A stretch of 32,604 nt of DNA from Acidobacteriota bacterium (GCA_016184455.1 JACPCS010000087.1:1-32604), one strand, 5' to 3'. Positions 1-8,395 are shown, counted from the stretch's first letter. Notes: generated from the letters alone by a model not told the origin. A program made the numbers and translations.

Positions 1-1118
1 AACCGGTTCGTGAAATCGACTCCGGCGGGGAGCGAGCCTCCGGCGGCGAGCAGATCCGCGATGCGGCGGTGCGCGGCGTCGCGTCCCGTCAGCAGCCGGC
101 CGGTGAGCAGCAGCGTCTCGCCCGATTTCCAGTTGCGCACCTCGTCGCGAGTGATCGCGTCGAGATTGACGTGCCGCGCCGTCGGCGGCGGCGCCCAGTC
201 CACCTCCGGCCAGTCGGCGAGATCGGGCAGCGGCAGCGCCGCCGACCCGCTCCCATCGAGGACGAAATGCGCATGGCGCGTCGCGGCGCAGTTGGGGATC
301 ACCGCCACCGGCAGCGACGCCGCATGGCACGGGTGGTCGAGGATCTTCACGTCGAGCACCGTGGTGAGCCCGCCAAGGCCCTGTGCGCCAATACCGAGGG
401 CGTTGACGCGGTCGTAGATCGCGATGCGCAGCTCCTCGACGCGCGTGCGTGGCCCGCGCGCTTTCAGATCGTGCATGTCAATCGGGGCGAGGAGCGATTC
501 TTTGGCCAGCAGCATCGCCTTCTCGGCGTCGCCGCCGACCCCGATGCCGAGGATCCCGGGCGGACACCAGCCGGCGCCCATCGCCGGTACCGCACGCACC
601 ACCCACTCGACGAGATCGTCCGATGGATTGAGCGTCGCGAACGCCGCCTTGTGCTCCGAACCGCCGCCCTTGGCCGCAAGTCTCACGCGCACGGTGTCGC
701 CCGGGACCAGACGCGTGTGAATCACCGCCGGCGTGTTGTCGCCGGTGTTCGTCCGCGCACCCAGCGGATCGGCCACCATCGACGCGCGAAGCGGGTTGTC
801 GGGATCGCGATAGGCGCGCCGCACGCCCTCGTGCAGCATCTCTTCGACGCCCATCGTGGCATCCCAGCGCACGTCCATCCCGACGTCCAGGAAGACGACG
901 ACGATGCCCGTGTCCTGGCAGATGGGGCGGCGGCCGTGCGCGCAGAGGCGCGAGTTGGTGAGGAGCTGGGCGATCGCGTCGCGCGCGGCCGGCGACTCCT
1001 CGCGGCGGTAGGCGTCGGCGAGCGCGCGGATGTAATCCGGCGGATGCAAGTACGAGATGTGCTGCAGCGCGTCGGCGATGCTCGTGATGAAGTCGTCCTG
1101 GCGGATCGGGCCGCGCAT
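1..1118 (-). CDS. Class I fumarate hydratase (fused alpha/beta type), C-terminal end cut by window edge
   Basis: This is an iron-sulfur hydro-lyase expected to interconvert fumarate and malate in the cytoplasm. I translated the minus strand from the ATG at 1118 and found 372 codons without a stop before the window ends. The three cysteines expected to hold the 4Fe-4S cluster are visible: ICQDTG (about C67), GWCPPG (about C185) and IPNCAAT (about C277). From about residue 305 the beta domain begins, with WKSGETLLLTG and LTGRDAAHRR, so this is the single-chain FumA/FumB-like form of roughly 500 residues, of which about 130 are missing. An AGAGG lies 3 bases before the start. It is divergent from the tct operon with only 27 bases between start codons, which suggests it processes what that operon imports. 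A related class I hydro-lyase, such as a tartrate or mesaconate dehydratase, cannot be excluded. Confidence 0.9.
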   Translation of the reverse strand, partial: MRGPIRQDDFITSIADALQHISYLHPPDYIRALADAYRREESPAARDAIAQLLTNSRLCAHGRRPICQDTGIVVVFLDVGMDVRWDATMGVEEMLHEGVRRAYRDPDNPLRASMVADPLGARTNTGDNTPAVIHTRLVPGDTVRVRLAAKGGGSEHKAAFATLNPSDDLVEWVVRAVPAMGAGWCPPGILGIGVGGDAEKAMLLAKESLLAPIDMHDLKARGPRTRVEELRIAIYDRVNALGIGAQGLGGLTTVLDVKILDHPCHAASLPVAVIPNCAATRHAHFVLDGSGSAALPLPDLADWPEVDWAPPPTARHVNLDAITRDEVRNWKSGETLLLTGRLLTGRDAAHRRIADLLAAGGSLPAGVDFTNR

Positions 1119-1126
1119 GCGCCTCT

Positions 1127-1134
1127 ACTATACT
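1127..1134. promoter_or_regulatory. Overlapping divergent -10-like elements
   Basis: The 27-base gap between the fumarase and tctC contains TATACT on the plus strand (1129-1134) and TATAGT on the minus strand (1127-1132), overlapping back to back. Transcripts from these would start at or within a few bases of each start codon. No good -35 hexamer is visible, so this is only a candidate. Confidence 0.35.
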
Positions 1135-1145
1135 TACGTGACCCG

Positions 1146-2096
1146 ATGCGAGTGTGCCGCCGAACCGTCGTCTTGTGGCTTGTGTCCGCGCTCACGGTCG
1201 GCTGCGGCGCCGCGACGACCGAGCCGCGCCGCGTCGTCACGCTCGTGACGCATTCGAGCCCCGGCGGCGGCAGCGACGTCTTCCTGCGCGAGATGATTCC
1301 GCACCTGACCCGCGTCATCGGCGGCACCTTCATCGTCCAGAACATCCAGGGCGGGAGCGGCGCGAAAGCGATGGCGGCCGTTGCGCACGCGCGCCCGGAA
1401 GGCGCCCTGTTCTACGCGACGACGCCGACGTTCATCTATACGTCGCTCCTCAGCGATCCGTCGGCGCGCTACACGGATCTCGAGCCGGTCGTGAACCTCT
1501 TCTTCGATCCCGAGGTGCTGTACACCGCGGCCGACTCGACATTCGCGACGCTCGCCGACGTCCTGGCCCATGCGCGAACCGGCCGCGGCCGCTGGGGCGC
1601 GGCGAATCCCGCCTCGCTCGAGCGACAGGTGATGGAGCGGCTCAAGCAGGCAGCGGGCGTTTCGCCGGCCATCACGACGTTCGAGGGCGGCGGCGACATG
1701 CTCATCAACGTGCTGAACCACACGCTCGACATGGGCGTGGGCGAGCTGCAGGAGATCCGGGCGCAGCTCGATGCGGGCCGCCTGCGCCTGCTCGGGGTCG
1801 TCGGCGACGATCGGCTGCCGCAGTTCCCGGATGTCCCCACCGTCAAGGAACAGGGGATCGATCTCGCGGTCCGAAAATTCCGGGGTCTCGCGGGGCCGAA
1901 AGGCCTGCCGGCCGACGTGATCGCCGCATGGGAAGCGGCAATCCCGAAGCTGCTCGACGACCCTGCGTACCGCAAGCTCTACACCGACAACAGCCTGCAG
2001 CCCGGCTTCATGCCGCACGCCGAGTACGTCACGTTCATGCGCGAGTTCGGCGCCGAGACCGAGGCGTTCCTGAAGCAGTCCGGCGTCATTCAGTGA
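1146..2096 (+). CDS. tctC: TctC-family periplasmic substrate-binding lipoprotein
   Basis: This is the extracytoplasmic solute receptor of a tripartite tricarboxylate transporter, expected to bind a carboxylate in the periplasm and deliver it to TctAB. The protein is 316 residues, normal for the family. It starts MRVCRRTVVLWLVSALTVGC, a signal peptide ending in a lipobox-like TVGC, so it is probably a lipoprotein. The receptor fold is recognisable from SSPGGGSDVFLREM, IQGGSGAKAMAAV and the late segment VPTVKEQGIDLAVRKFRG. The open frame continues upstream antisense to the fumarase, but the ATG at 1146 gives the signal peptide and fits the divergent layout. It is first in a C-B-A order and its stop overlaps the GTG start of tctB. 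Substrate is unknown; the neighbouring fumarase and dehydratase-like genes suggest a di- or tricarboxylate. Confidence 0.9.
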   Translation: MRVCRRTVVLWLVSALTVGCGAATTEPRRVVTLVTHSSPGGGSDVFLREMIPHLTRVIGGTFIVQNIQGGSGAKAMAAVAHARPEGALFYATTPTFIYTSLLSDPSARYTDLEPVVNLFFDPEVLYTAADSTFATLADVLAHARTGRGRWGAANPASLERQVMERLKQAAGVSPAITTFEGGGDMLINVLNHTLDMGVGELQEIRAQLDAGRLRLLGVVGDDRLPQFPDVPTVKEQGIDLAVRKFRGLAGPKGLPADVIAAWEAAIPKLLDDPAYRKLYTDNSLQPGFMPHAEYVTFMREFGAETEAFLKQSGVIQ

Positions 2097-2563
2097 ACCG
2101 GGATCTCGCCTTCGGCCTGCTGGGGGCGGCACTCGCCGCCGGCTACTACCGGCTGGCTGCCTCGATTCCGCAGAGCGCGCTTGCCGATGGAGTCGGTCCA
2201 CGGGGGCTGCCGATCGCGTACGCCGTGGTCCTGCTCGGACTGTCACTCATCCTGATCGGGCGCTCCGTTCGAACCAGGAACCGGGAACCCCGAACGCGGA
2301 ACGCGGAACCCGGAAGTCAGCACCCGGCCGTCCGCGTCGTCGGCATGCTGGCCATCGGCGCGGCGTACATCGCGCTGGTGCCCTGGCTCGGGTACGTCGT
2401 GACTGTGGCGGGGTTGCTGCTGGCCGTCACGTGGTATCTGAGCGGCGTCGTCACCCGCACGATCGTCCTCGTCGCAGCATCCGGCGCAGTCGTCTTCTGG
2501 CTGCTCTTCGTGCGGCTGCTCGGCATCCCGCATCCGCCAGGGTTCTGGGCGCGGCTCTTCTGA
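2093..2563 (+). CDS. tctB: TctB small membrane subunit of tripartite tricarboxylate transporter
   Basis: This is the small membrane subunit (156 residues) that pairs with TctA in sodium-driven or proton-driven carboxylate uptake. It starts at a GTG overlapping the tctC stop (GTGA). Hydrophobic segments fall at about residues 5-20, 40-58, 80-97, 100-118 and 122-142, matching the usual TctB architecture. Between the second and third segments is a hydrophilic stretch, RTRNREPRTRNAEP, encoded by six tandem 7-base repeats (2272-2313). Six heptads are 42 bases, so the insertion keeps the frame. The same repeat occurs between genes at 16734-16752, so the loop appears to come from a mobile or expanding repeat rather than from family ancestry. 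The rest of the protein looks intact. Confidence 0.85.
   Translation: MNRDLAFGLLGAALAAGYYRLAASIPQSALADGVGPRGLPIAYAVVLLGLSLILIGRSVRTRNREPRTRNAEPGSQHPAVRVVGMLAIGAAYIALVPWLGYVVTVAGLLLAVTWYLSGVVTRTIVLVAASGAVVFWLLFVRLLGIPHPPGFWARLF
2272..2313 (+). repeat. In-frame heptanucleotide array inside tctB (6 x 7 bp)
   Basis: Six consecutive 7-base units are readable: AACCAGG, AACCGGG, AACCCCG, AACGCGG, AACGCGG, AACCCGG. They encode a charged loop in TctB. The first 18 bases match the array centre at 16734-16751 (AACCAGGAACCGNGAACC) with one difference. Confidence 0.9.
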
Positions 2564-2567
2564 CGCG

Positions 2568-4046
2568 ATGGATCCTGCCACCCTCCTCGCGATCGTGCCG
2601 GCGGCGTTCGGCGGCGTCATCTGGGGCATCGTGGGCGGCGCGCTGCCCGGCATCTCCCCGTCGATCACGATGGCACTGCTGCTGCCGCTGACCTACGGGA
2701 TGGACCCAACCGCGGCGATCGTGATGCTCGCCGGCACCTACGTCGGCGCGGAGTACGGCGGCTCGATTCCAGCGATCCTCATCCGCACGCCCGGCACGAA
2801 CGCGGCGGCCGCCACCGTCGTCGACGGCTACGCGATGAAGGAGCAGGGGCGCGCCGGCGAAGCGCTGGGCATTTCGCTCTACTCGGGGTTCATTGGTGGC
2901 CTCTTCGGTCTGGGCGTGGTCGTGCTGCTGGCGGAGCCGCTTTCGACCGTGGCGCTCGCGTTCACGCCGCAGGCCTATTTCGCGCTCGGCGTGCTCGGCC
3001 TCAGCGTGATCGCGTCGCTCGCGCGCGAGTCGCTCCTCAAAGGGCTCATGGCGGGCGTGCTCGGCCTGATGATTGCGACCATCGGCACCGATCCGGTGAC
3101 CGGGCTGAACCGATTCACGTTCGGCAGCGCCGAGCTGCTCTCCGGCATTCCGCCGCTGCTCGTCATGGTGGGCCTGTTCGCCGTCGGCGAGCTGCTCGCG
3201 CAGAGCGGCGAAACGGGGTGGGGGCAGACGGTGGCGGAGCGGGCGCGCATCCGTTTTCCGGGACCGGCGGTCTGGAGGCGCATCGCGCTGCCGCAGGCGA
3301 TCGGCTCGGTAATCGGGGCGTTCGAGGGGATGATGCCGGGCGGCGGCGGCGCGGTGTCGTCGTTCCTCGCGTACAACGAGGCGCGCCGCTGGTCGCGCCG
3401 CAAGGACGAGTTCGGCCGCGGCTCACCGGAGGGGATCGCGGCGCCGGAAGCGGCGAACAACACGGTCGCGTGCACATCGCTCGTCCCGATTCTCGGCCTC
3501 GGCATCCCGAGCTCGAACTCGTCGGCGGTGCTGCTCGGCGGCTTTCTCCTGCACGGCCTGATTCCCGGGCCCATGCTGTTCGTGTCGCATTCCGACGTCG
3601 TCACCGGCCTCTTTGCCGGGCTGCTCGCGGCCAACATCGCGATGGTGGCCGTGGGGTATGTGATGCTGGGCCCCTGCATCTGGCTGGTGAGCCGGCCGCG
3701 TCCGTATCTGATGGCATTCATCTATGCGCTCGTCGTGTCGGGGGTCTACGCGATCGAGACGAGCCTGTTTCAGGTTGCCGTGGCGCTGGCCTTCGGCGTC
3801 GTCGGCTATGCACTGCGGTATTTCGATGTCCCGCTGCTGCCGATGGTGCTGGGCGTCATCCTCGGCTTCATGGTGGAGTCGAACTACCGGCGGGCGCTCG
3901 TGCTGTCGGGCGGCGATCACCTGACGTTTCTGCAGGATCCGGTGTCCGCCGGGTTCCTGATCGTGGCCGCGCTGTTTCTGCTCGGCTCGGCCGCCCGCCA
4001 CCTCTCCCGCGCCAGCAGGCGCCTGCACGAGGGGGCGGCGGTGTGA
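2568..4046 (+). CDS. tctA: TctA large membrane subunit of tripartite tricarboxylate transporter
   Basis: This is the main permease subunit, 492 residues with about 10-12 membrane segments, the usual TctA size. Family hallmarks are visible: GGALPGISPSITMALLLPLTYGMDP near the N-terminus, YGGSIPAILIRTPGTNAAAAT, and the second conserved block ETGWGQTV...GSVIGAFEGMMPGGGGAVSSFLAYN and LGLGIPSSNSSAVLLGG. It begins 4 bases after the tctB stop and ends at a TGA that overlaps the GTG start of the MmgE/PrpD gene, so tctC-tctB-tctA and the downstream enzymes are probably translated from one message. With TctC and TctB it should import a carboxylate across the inner membrane. Confidence 0.95.
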   Translation: MDPATLLAIVPAAFGGVIWGIVGGALPGISPSITMALLLPLTYGMDPTAAIVMLAGTYVGAEYGGSIPAILIRTPGTNAAAATVVDGYAMKEQGRAGEALGISLYSGFIGGLFGLGVVVLLAEPLSTVALAFTPQAYFALGVLGLSVIASLARESLLKGLMAGVLGLMIATIGTDPVTGLNRFTFGSAELLSGIPPLLVMVGLFAVGELLAQSGETGWGQTVAERARIRFPGPAVWRRIALPQAIGSVIGAFEGMMPGGGGAVSSFLAYNEARRWSRRKDEFGRGSPEGIAAPEAANNTVACTSLVPILGLGIPSSNSSAVLLGGFLLHGLIPGPMLFVSHSDVVTGLFAGLLAANIAMVAVGYVMLGPCIWLVSRPRPYLMAFIYALVVSGVYAIETSLFQVAVALAFGVVGYALRYFDVPLLPMVLGVILGFMVESNYRRALVLSGGDHLTFLQDPVSAGFLIVAALFLLGSAARHLSRASRRLHEGAAV

Positions 4047-5401
4047 CGACGGTTGCCGAGACGCTCGCCGCATGGGTCGCGTCGGTCGAGCGTGACACTC
4101 TGCCGGACGACGCGGTCGAGACGGCGCGAAAGCTCTTTCTGGACGTGGCGGGCCTCTGCATCGCCGCCCGGCGCGAACCGTACGTGGCGGCGTCGCTTGC
4201 CGCGGTCGACGGGGGCGTCTGCACCGCGGTCGGCCATGCCGGATCGTTCGACGCGTTCGGCGCCGCGCTCGTCAACGGCACGGCCGCCCACGGCGAGGAC
4301 TTCGACGACACCTTCGAGGGTGGACCGGTGCACTCGGGCGCCGTCATCGTGCCGGCGGTCATGGCTCTGTGCGAGCGCGAAGGGCTCGGCGGCGATCGCC
4401 TGCTCGTCGGGGTCGTCACCGGTGTGGAGCTGCTGTGCCGGCTCAGCCTGGTGGCGCCGATGGCGACGCACAACGCCGGCTTCCACCCGACGGCGATCTT
4501 CGGCGCCGTGGCGGCCGCGGGCGCGGCCGGTGCCGCGCTCGGTCTGCCGCCGGCGGCGATCGCATCGGCGCTCGGCATCGCGGGAAGCATGGCGTCCGGG
4601 ATCATCGAGTACCTCAGCGAGGGCACCTGGACGAAGCGGATGCACGCCGGCTGGGCGGCGCAGTCCGGGATTCGCGCGGCGCTGATGGCGCGCGGCGGCT
4701 TCGTTGGCCCGCGAACGGTGCTCGAGGGCCCGAACGGCCTCTATCGCGCGTTCGCGCCGTCGCGGGCGCCCGATTTTTCCCCGCTGGTCGGCGATCTCGG
4801 CCACAGGTGGGTGGTGCCGAAGGTGGCGTTCAAGCCGTATCCGTGCGGCACGATGGTGCAGCCGTTCATCGACTGCGCGCTGAAGCTGCGCGCCGACGGC
4901 GTGCAGGCTGACGATGTGCGCGACATCGTGTGCGACGTGGCGCAGGGAACCGTCCCGCGCCTCTGGGAGCCGCTCGCCTCGAAGCATCGGCCGCCGACTT
5001 CGTACGCCGCCAAGTTCAGCACGCCCTTCTGCATGGCGGTGGGATTCACGGACGGCCGCGTCGGCCTGGCGCAGTTCAGCGAGCATCGCATTCACGACGC
5101 GGCGGTACTCGCGCTGGCCTCGAAGATCCGCTACGCGATCAATCCGGCTGACGAGTACCCGCGCACGTTCACGGGTCATCTGCGTGCCGTGCTGCGCGAC
5201 GGCCGCGCGCGCGAGTACCGGCAGCCGTGCCTGCGCGGCGGCGCGGAAGCACCGCTGCCGCTCGGCGAGCTCGAGTCGAAGTTCATGGACAACGCGCGGT
5301 ACGGTGGATGGACTGCCGCGCAGGCGGAGCGTCTGCACGCCGCGCCGCAGAGGCTTTTCACGCAGCCGACGCTTCACGCGCTGAAGGAGTTCAGGGAATG
5401 A
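4043..5401 (+). CDS. MmgE/PrpD family protein (2-methylcitrate dehydratase-like)
   Basis: The protein is 452 residues, full length for the MmgE/PrpD family, which includes 2-methylcitrate dehydratase, cis-aconitate decarboxylase and other enzymes acting on tricarboxylate-like substrates. The start is the GTG at 4043, overlapping the tctA stop by four bases. Typical segments are ALVNGTAAHGEDFDDTFEGGPVHSGAVIVPA (near residue 75-105, the HxxDFDD-like active-site region), THNAGFHPTAIFGAVAAAG, EGTWTKRMHAGWAAQSG, and FKPYPCG near residue 265. It is translationally coupled to tctA upstream and to the SDR downstream (ATGA overlap), so it probably acts on the imported carboxylate. Family members differ in substrate, so the exact reaction cannot be read from sequence. 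Confidence 0.88.
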   Translation: MTTVAETLAAWVASVERDTLPDDAVETARKLFLDVAGLCIAARREPYVAASLAAVDGGVCTAVGHAGSFDAFGAALVNGTAAHGEDFDDTFEGGPVHSGAVIVPAVMALCEREGLGGDRLLVGVVTGVELLCRLSLVAPMATHNAGFHPTAIFGAVAAAGAAGAALGLPPAAIASALGIAGSMASGIIEYLSEGTWTKRMHAGWAAQSGIRAALMARGGFVGPRTVLEGPNGLYRAFAPSRAPDFSPLVGDLGHRWVVPKVAFKPYPCGTMVQPFIDCALKLRADGVQADDVRDIVCDVAQGTVPRLWEPLASKHRPPTSYAAKFSTPFCMAVGFTDGRVGLAQFSEHRIHDAAVLALASKIRYAINPADEYPRTFTGHLRAVLRDGRAREYRQPCLRGGAEAPLPLGELESKFMDNARYGGWTAAQAERLHAAPQRLFTQPTLHALKEFRE

Positions 5402-6147
5402 GCGTCGAGCGGGAACTGGCCGGGGCCGTGGCCCTGGTGACCGGCAGCGCGCGCAACATCGGCCGCGCGATCGCGATTGCGCTCGCCGACGCCGGAGCCG
5501 CGGTGATGGTCACCGGCCGGCAGGCGCTCGCCGACGCCGAGGCGGTCGCGGCCGAGATCGACCGCGCGGGCGGACGCGCCGCGGCGATGACGGCCGACGT
5601 CGGCGACCCGGCCGCGGCGGCGGCCCTCGTCGCCGCGACCGTCGATCGGCTCGGCCGTCTCGACATCCTCGTGAACAACGCGAGCGTGCGGCGCGAGGTC
5701 GACTTTACCGATCTCGACTACGCCGAGTGGCGCGCCGTGCTGGCCTCGACGCTCGATGCCGCATACCTCTGCAGCCGCGCGGCGCTGCCGCACCTGACCG
5801 CATCTGGCCGCGGCGCCATCGTCAACATCGGGGGCCTCTCGTCGCACACCGGCGCGCCGCGCCGCGCGCACGTCATTGCCGCAAAAGCGGGGCTGGTCGG
5901 GTTGACGCGCGCGCTCGCGCACGAGCTGGCGCCTCGCGGGGTCACCGTGAACTGCGTCGCACCCGGCCTCGTCGACACGGCCCGGACCGGTCCAGAACCG
6001 GCGCATCACCAGAAGTTGTCCTCCCCGATGGGACGCAAAGGGCGGCCGGAGGAGATTGCGGCGCTCGTCCGCTTTCTGTGCGGCCCGGACGCGCGCTACA
6101 TCACCGGACAGACCATCCACGCCAGCGGCGGGCTCTATATGGGCTGA
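5398..6147 (+). CDS. SDR family oxidoreductase-like protein lacking the catalytic tyrosine
   Basis: This 249-residue protein has the short-chain dehydrogenase/reductase fold. The cofactor motif TGSARNIGRAIA is near residue 18, DVGDP near 65, and NNAS at about 93-96. The C-terminal block RYITGQTIHASGGLYMG is complete. The expected YxxxK active-site motif reads VIAAK (in RRAHVIAAKAGLVG), so the lysine is kept but the tyrosine position is valine, preceded by a histidine. The upstream serine region (NIGGLSSHTG) is present. It may be a subfamily using another residue, or a catalytically altered member. The start ATG overlaps the MmgE/PrpD stop (ATGA), with AGGAG upstream, placing it in the tct operon, where an oxidation step on the imported carboxylate is a plausible role. 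Confidence 0.88.
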   Translation: MSVERELAGAVALVTGSARNIGRAIAIALADAGAAVMVTGRQALADAEAVAAEIDRAGGRAAAMTADVGDPAAAAALVAATVDRLGRLDILVNNASVRREVDFTDLDYAEWRAVLASTLDAAYLCSRAALPHLTASGRGAIVNIGGLSSHTGAPRRAHVIAAKAGLVGLTRALAHELAPRGVTVNCVAPGLVDTARTGPEPAHHQKLSSPMGRKGRPEEIAALVRFLCGPDARYITGQTIHASGGLYMG

Positions 6148-6167
6148 AGCCGCCCGTATACAGCTGG

Positions 6168-7040
6168 ATGGCGTACCTCGCGGCCGACGGGTTCGACGTC
6201 TTCTCGATGGATCTGACCGGCTACGGACGATCGACCCGGCCCGCCCCAATGGACGATCCCTGCAACCTGTCGCGCGAGCAGCAAGCCGGGCTCGTGCCGG
6301 CGCTGCTGGCTGCGCCGTGCGCGCCCAGTCACCTCACCACGCTGACGACGATGGCCACCGACTGGGATGAGATTGCGGTTGTGGTCGACTACATCCGCGC
6401 GCGGCGGCGCGTCGAGCGCGTGGCACTGGTCGCCTGGTCGCGCGGCGGACCGCGCGTGGGGGGCTACGCGGTGCGCCATCCGTCCGCCGTGTCGCGGCTC
6501 GTACTCCTGGCGCCCGGCTACGATCGATCGGTGTCGGCGGCTGCCGCCGAAGCGCCGCCGGCGTCCGGGGCCGCGATGAACACGCAGTCTCGGCGGGAGT
6601 TCATCGCGAACTGGGACCGGCAGGTCGGCTGCCCGGATCAGTACGAGGCGGCGGTGGCCGACGCCATCTGGACCGAGATGCTGCGGTCGGATCCCGTCGG
6701 CGCGACCTGGGGGCCCGGCGTGCGGCGGGCGCCGAACTCCACTGGCACCTGGACGCCGGCCATGGTCAGGACGCTCGCTGTCCCGACGCTCATGGTCAGC
6801 GGCGTGCACGATCGGCAGGTGCTGCCCGAGCGCGTGCGGCAGATGTACGAGGACGTCGGCTCCCGCGAGAAGCTGTTCGTCGACCTCGCCTGTTCCTCGC
6901 ACAACGCGATGTGGGAGAAGAACCACGCGCTCCTCTTCGAGGCCTCGCGGACGTGGCTCACGAGCGGCACCGTCAACGGCGTGAAGCAGGGGATGATTCG
7001 CCTCGGGTATGCCGCGTCGGCGGGAACGCCGACCAACTGA
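6168..7040 (+). pseudogene. Alpha/beta-hydrolase lacking its N-terminal strands (truncated gene or remnant)
   Basis: The frame encodes the bulk of an alpha/beta-hydrolase: GFDVFSMDLTGYGRS near the start, the nucleophile elbow VAWSRGG, an acid in SGVHDRQVLPE and a histidine in SSHNAMWEKNH. Homology-like sequence begins at about PPVYSWMAYL (6150 onward), immediately after the SDR stop at 6147. The usual first strands and the HG oxyanion-hole motif, about 80-100 residues, are absent. The first ATG in frame is at 6168, with no clear ribosome-binding site, giving 290 residues. The junction exactly behind the SDR suggests a deletion that fused the gene's interior to the operon. It could still be expressed by coupling, but an intact enzyme is doubtful. 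No stop or frameshift interrupts the remaining body, so the loss may be recent. Confidence 0.7.
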
Positions 7041-7069
7041 CAGGCGGGCGCGGCCGCGGCTCGGGCCGG

Positions 7070-8395
7070 CTATTCGTGCCGGCCCATGGCCGACGCGTGC
7101 TTCGTGTCGCGCATGGTCACGTACACGAGGAGCGAGGTCGCAATCACGGCCGTCAGGTAGTAGTAGAACCACCGCTGATGGCCGATCGACTGAAACCACA
7201 GCGCGATCGACTCGGCCGTGCCCCCGAAGATCGACACGGTCACCGCGTACGGCAGGCCGACGCCCGTGGCGCGGACGCTCGTCGGAAACAGCTCCGCCTT
7301 GACGACGGCGTTGATCGACGTGTAGCCGGCGACGATCGTCCAGGCGCCGGCAATGAGCACGAACGCCGTGAATCCGCTTCGTGTCGCCTCCAGCGTGTCG
7401 AGCAGCGGGATCGTGCACACCGTGCCCATCACCCCGAACCAGATGAGCAGCGCCTTGCGGCCGATCCGGTCGGAGATCGCGCCGTAGGTGGGCTGCAGGC
7501 ACAGCGCGAAGATCAGCGAACCCGCCGTGACCATCGTCGTCTGGATGTCGTTGAGGCCGACCGACAGGCGAAGGAACTTCTGCATGTAGGTCGTGTACGT
7601 GTAGAAGGCCGTCGTGCCGCCCATTGTGAGGCCGACGACGAGGAGCACTTCGCGGGGGTATTTCACGAGCGCCCGCACGGAGCTCGTGCGGCGGGTCACG
7701 GCCCTGGACGCGACGAAATCATCGGTCTCGTGCAGGTTGCGCCGCATGACCAGCGCGATCACCGCCAGCAGCGCGCCGATCACGAATGGAATCCGCCAGC
7801 CCCACGCGCGCAGCTGGTCGGGGGTCAGGAACAGCTGCTGCAGGAGGAGCAGGACGAGGATCGCGCACAACTGGCCGCCGATGAGCGTGACGTACTGAAA
7901 GCTGGAATAGAACCCGCGATGGTCGCGGTCGGCGACCTCGCTGAGATAGGTGGCGCTGGCGCCGTACTCGCCTCCGAGGCTCAGTCCCTGAATCGTGCGC
8001 GCGAGACCGAGCAGGACGGGCGCGGCGACGCCGATCGACCCGTAGGTCGGCGTCACCGCGATCATCAGCGAGCCGAAGCACATGAGCAGCACCGACAGCA
8101 TCAGCGACGTGCGCCGTCCGTAGTGATCGGCGAGATGGCCGAACAGCCAGCCGCCGATCGGCCGCACGACGAACCCGAGCGCGAAGAGGAGCGCGGCGTT
8201 CAGCTGCTGGACGACCGGGTCGGTGCCGGGGAAGAACGACCCGGCGAAGTAGAGCGCGAAGGCCGCATACGCGTAGAAGTCGTACCACTCCACCAGGTTG
8301 CCGACCGAGCCGATGAAGATGGCCTTGATGCGCCGACGCATGTCGGCGCGGTCGACGCGGTCGTCTCGGGGCAGGACGGCGGTTGTGGTCTGCAT
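7070..8395 (-). CDS. MFS transporter, metabolite:H+ symporter (MHS) type, KgtP-like
   Basis: This is an inner-membrane major facilitator with 12 hydrophobic segments, 441 residues from the ATG at 8395. MHS-family traits include IGNLVEWYDFYAY-like sequence (GSVGNLVEWYDFYAYAAF, near residue 30), FVVRPIGGWLFGHLADHYGRRTSL after the second helix, and QGLSLGGEYGASATYLSE near residue 125. The second half carries AISDRIGRK and ELFPTSVRATGVGL. This family moves alpha-ketoglutarate, citrate, proline or similar organic acids with protons. An upstream TTG at 8437 could extend the protein by 14 residues, but neither start has a clear ribosome-binding site. It converges with the tct operon and may supply a second route for organic acids; the substrate is inferred only at family level. 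Confidence 0.88.
   Translation of the reverse strand: MQTTTAVLPRDDRVDRADMRRRIKAIFIGSVGNLVEWYDFYAYAAFALYFAGSFFPGTDPVVQQLNAALLFALGFVVRPIGGWLFGHLADHYGRRTSLMLSVLLMCFGSLMIAVTPTYGSIGVAAPVLLGLARTIQGLSLGGEYGASATYLSEVADRDHRGFYSSFQYVTLIGGQLCAILVLLLLQQLFLTPDQLRAWGWRIPFVIGALLAVIALVMRRNLHETDDFVASRAVTRRTSSVRALVKYPREVLLVVGLTMGGTTAFYTYTTYMQKFLRLSVGLNDIQTTMVTAGSLIFALCLQPTYGAISDRIGRKALLIWFGVMGTVCTIPLLDTLEATRSGFTAFVLIAGAWTIVAGYTSINAVVKAELFPTSVRATGVGLPYAVTVSIFGGTAESIALWFQSIGHQRWFYYYLTAVIATSLLVYVTMRDTKHASAMGRHE

Noticed and set aside
69..1145. Plus-strand open frame continuous with tctC
   Set aside because: It is antisense to the fumarase, whose three cluster cysteines and family motifs are clear, and it has arginine-rich low-complexity composition.
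7041..7069. Terminator between the hydrolase and MFS genes
   Set aside because: GC-rich 29-base gap without a convincing stem followed by a T-run.
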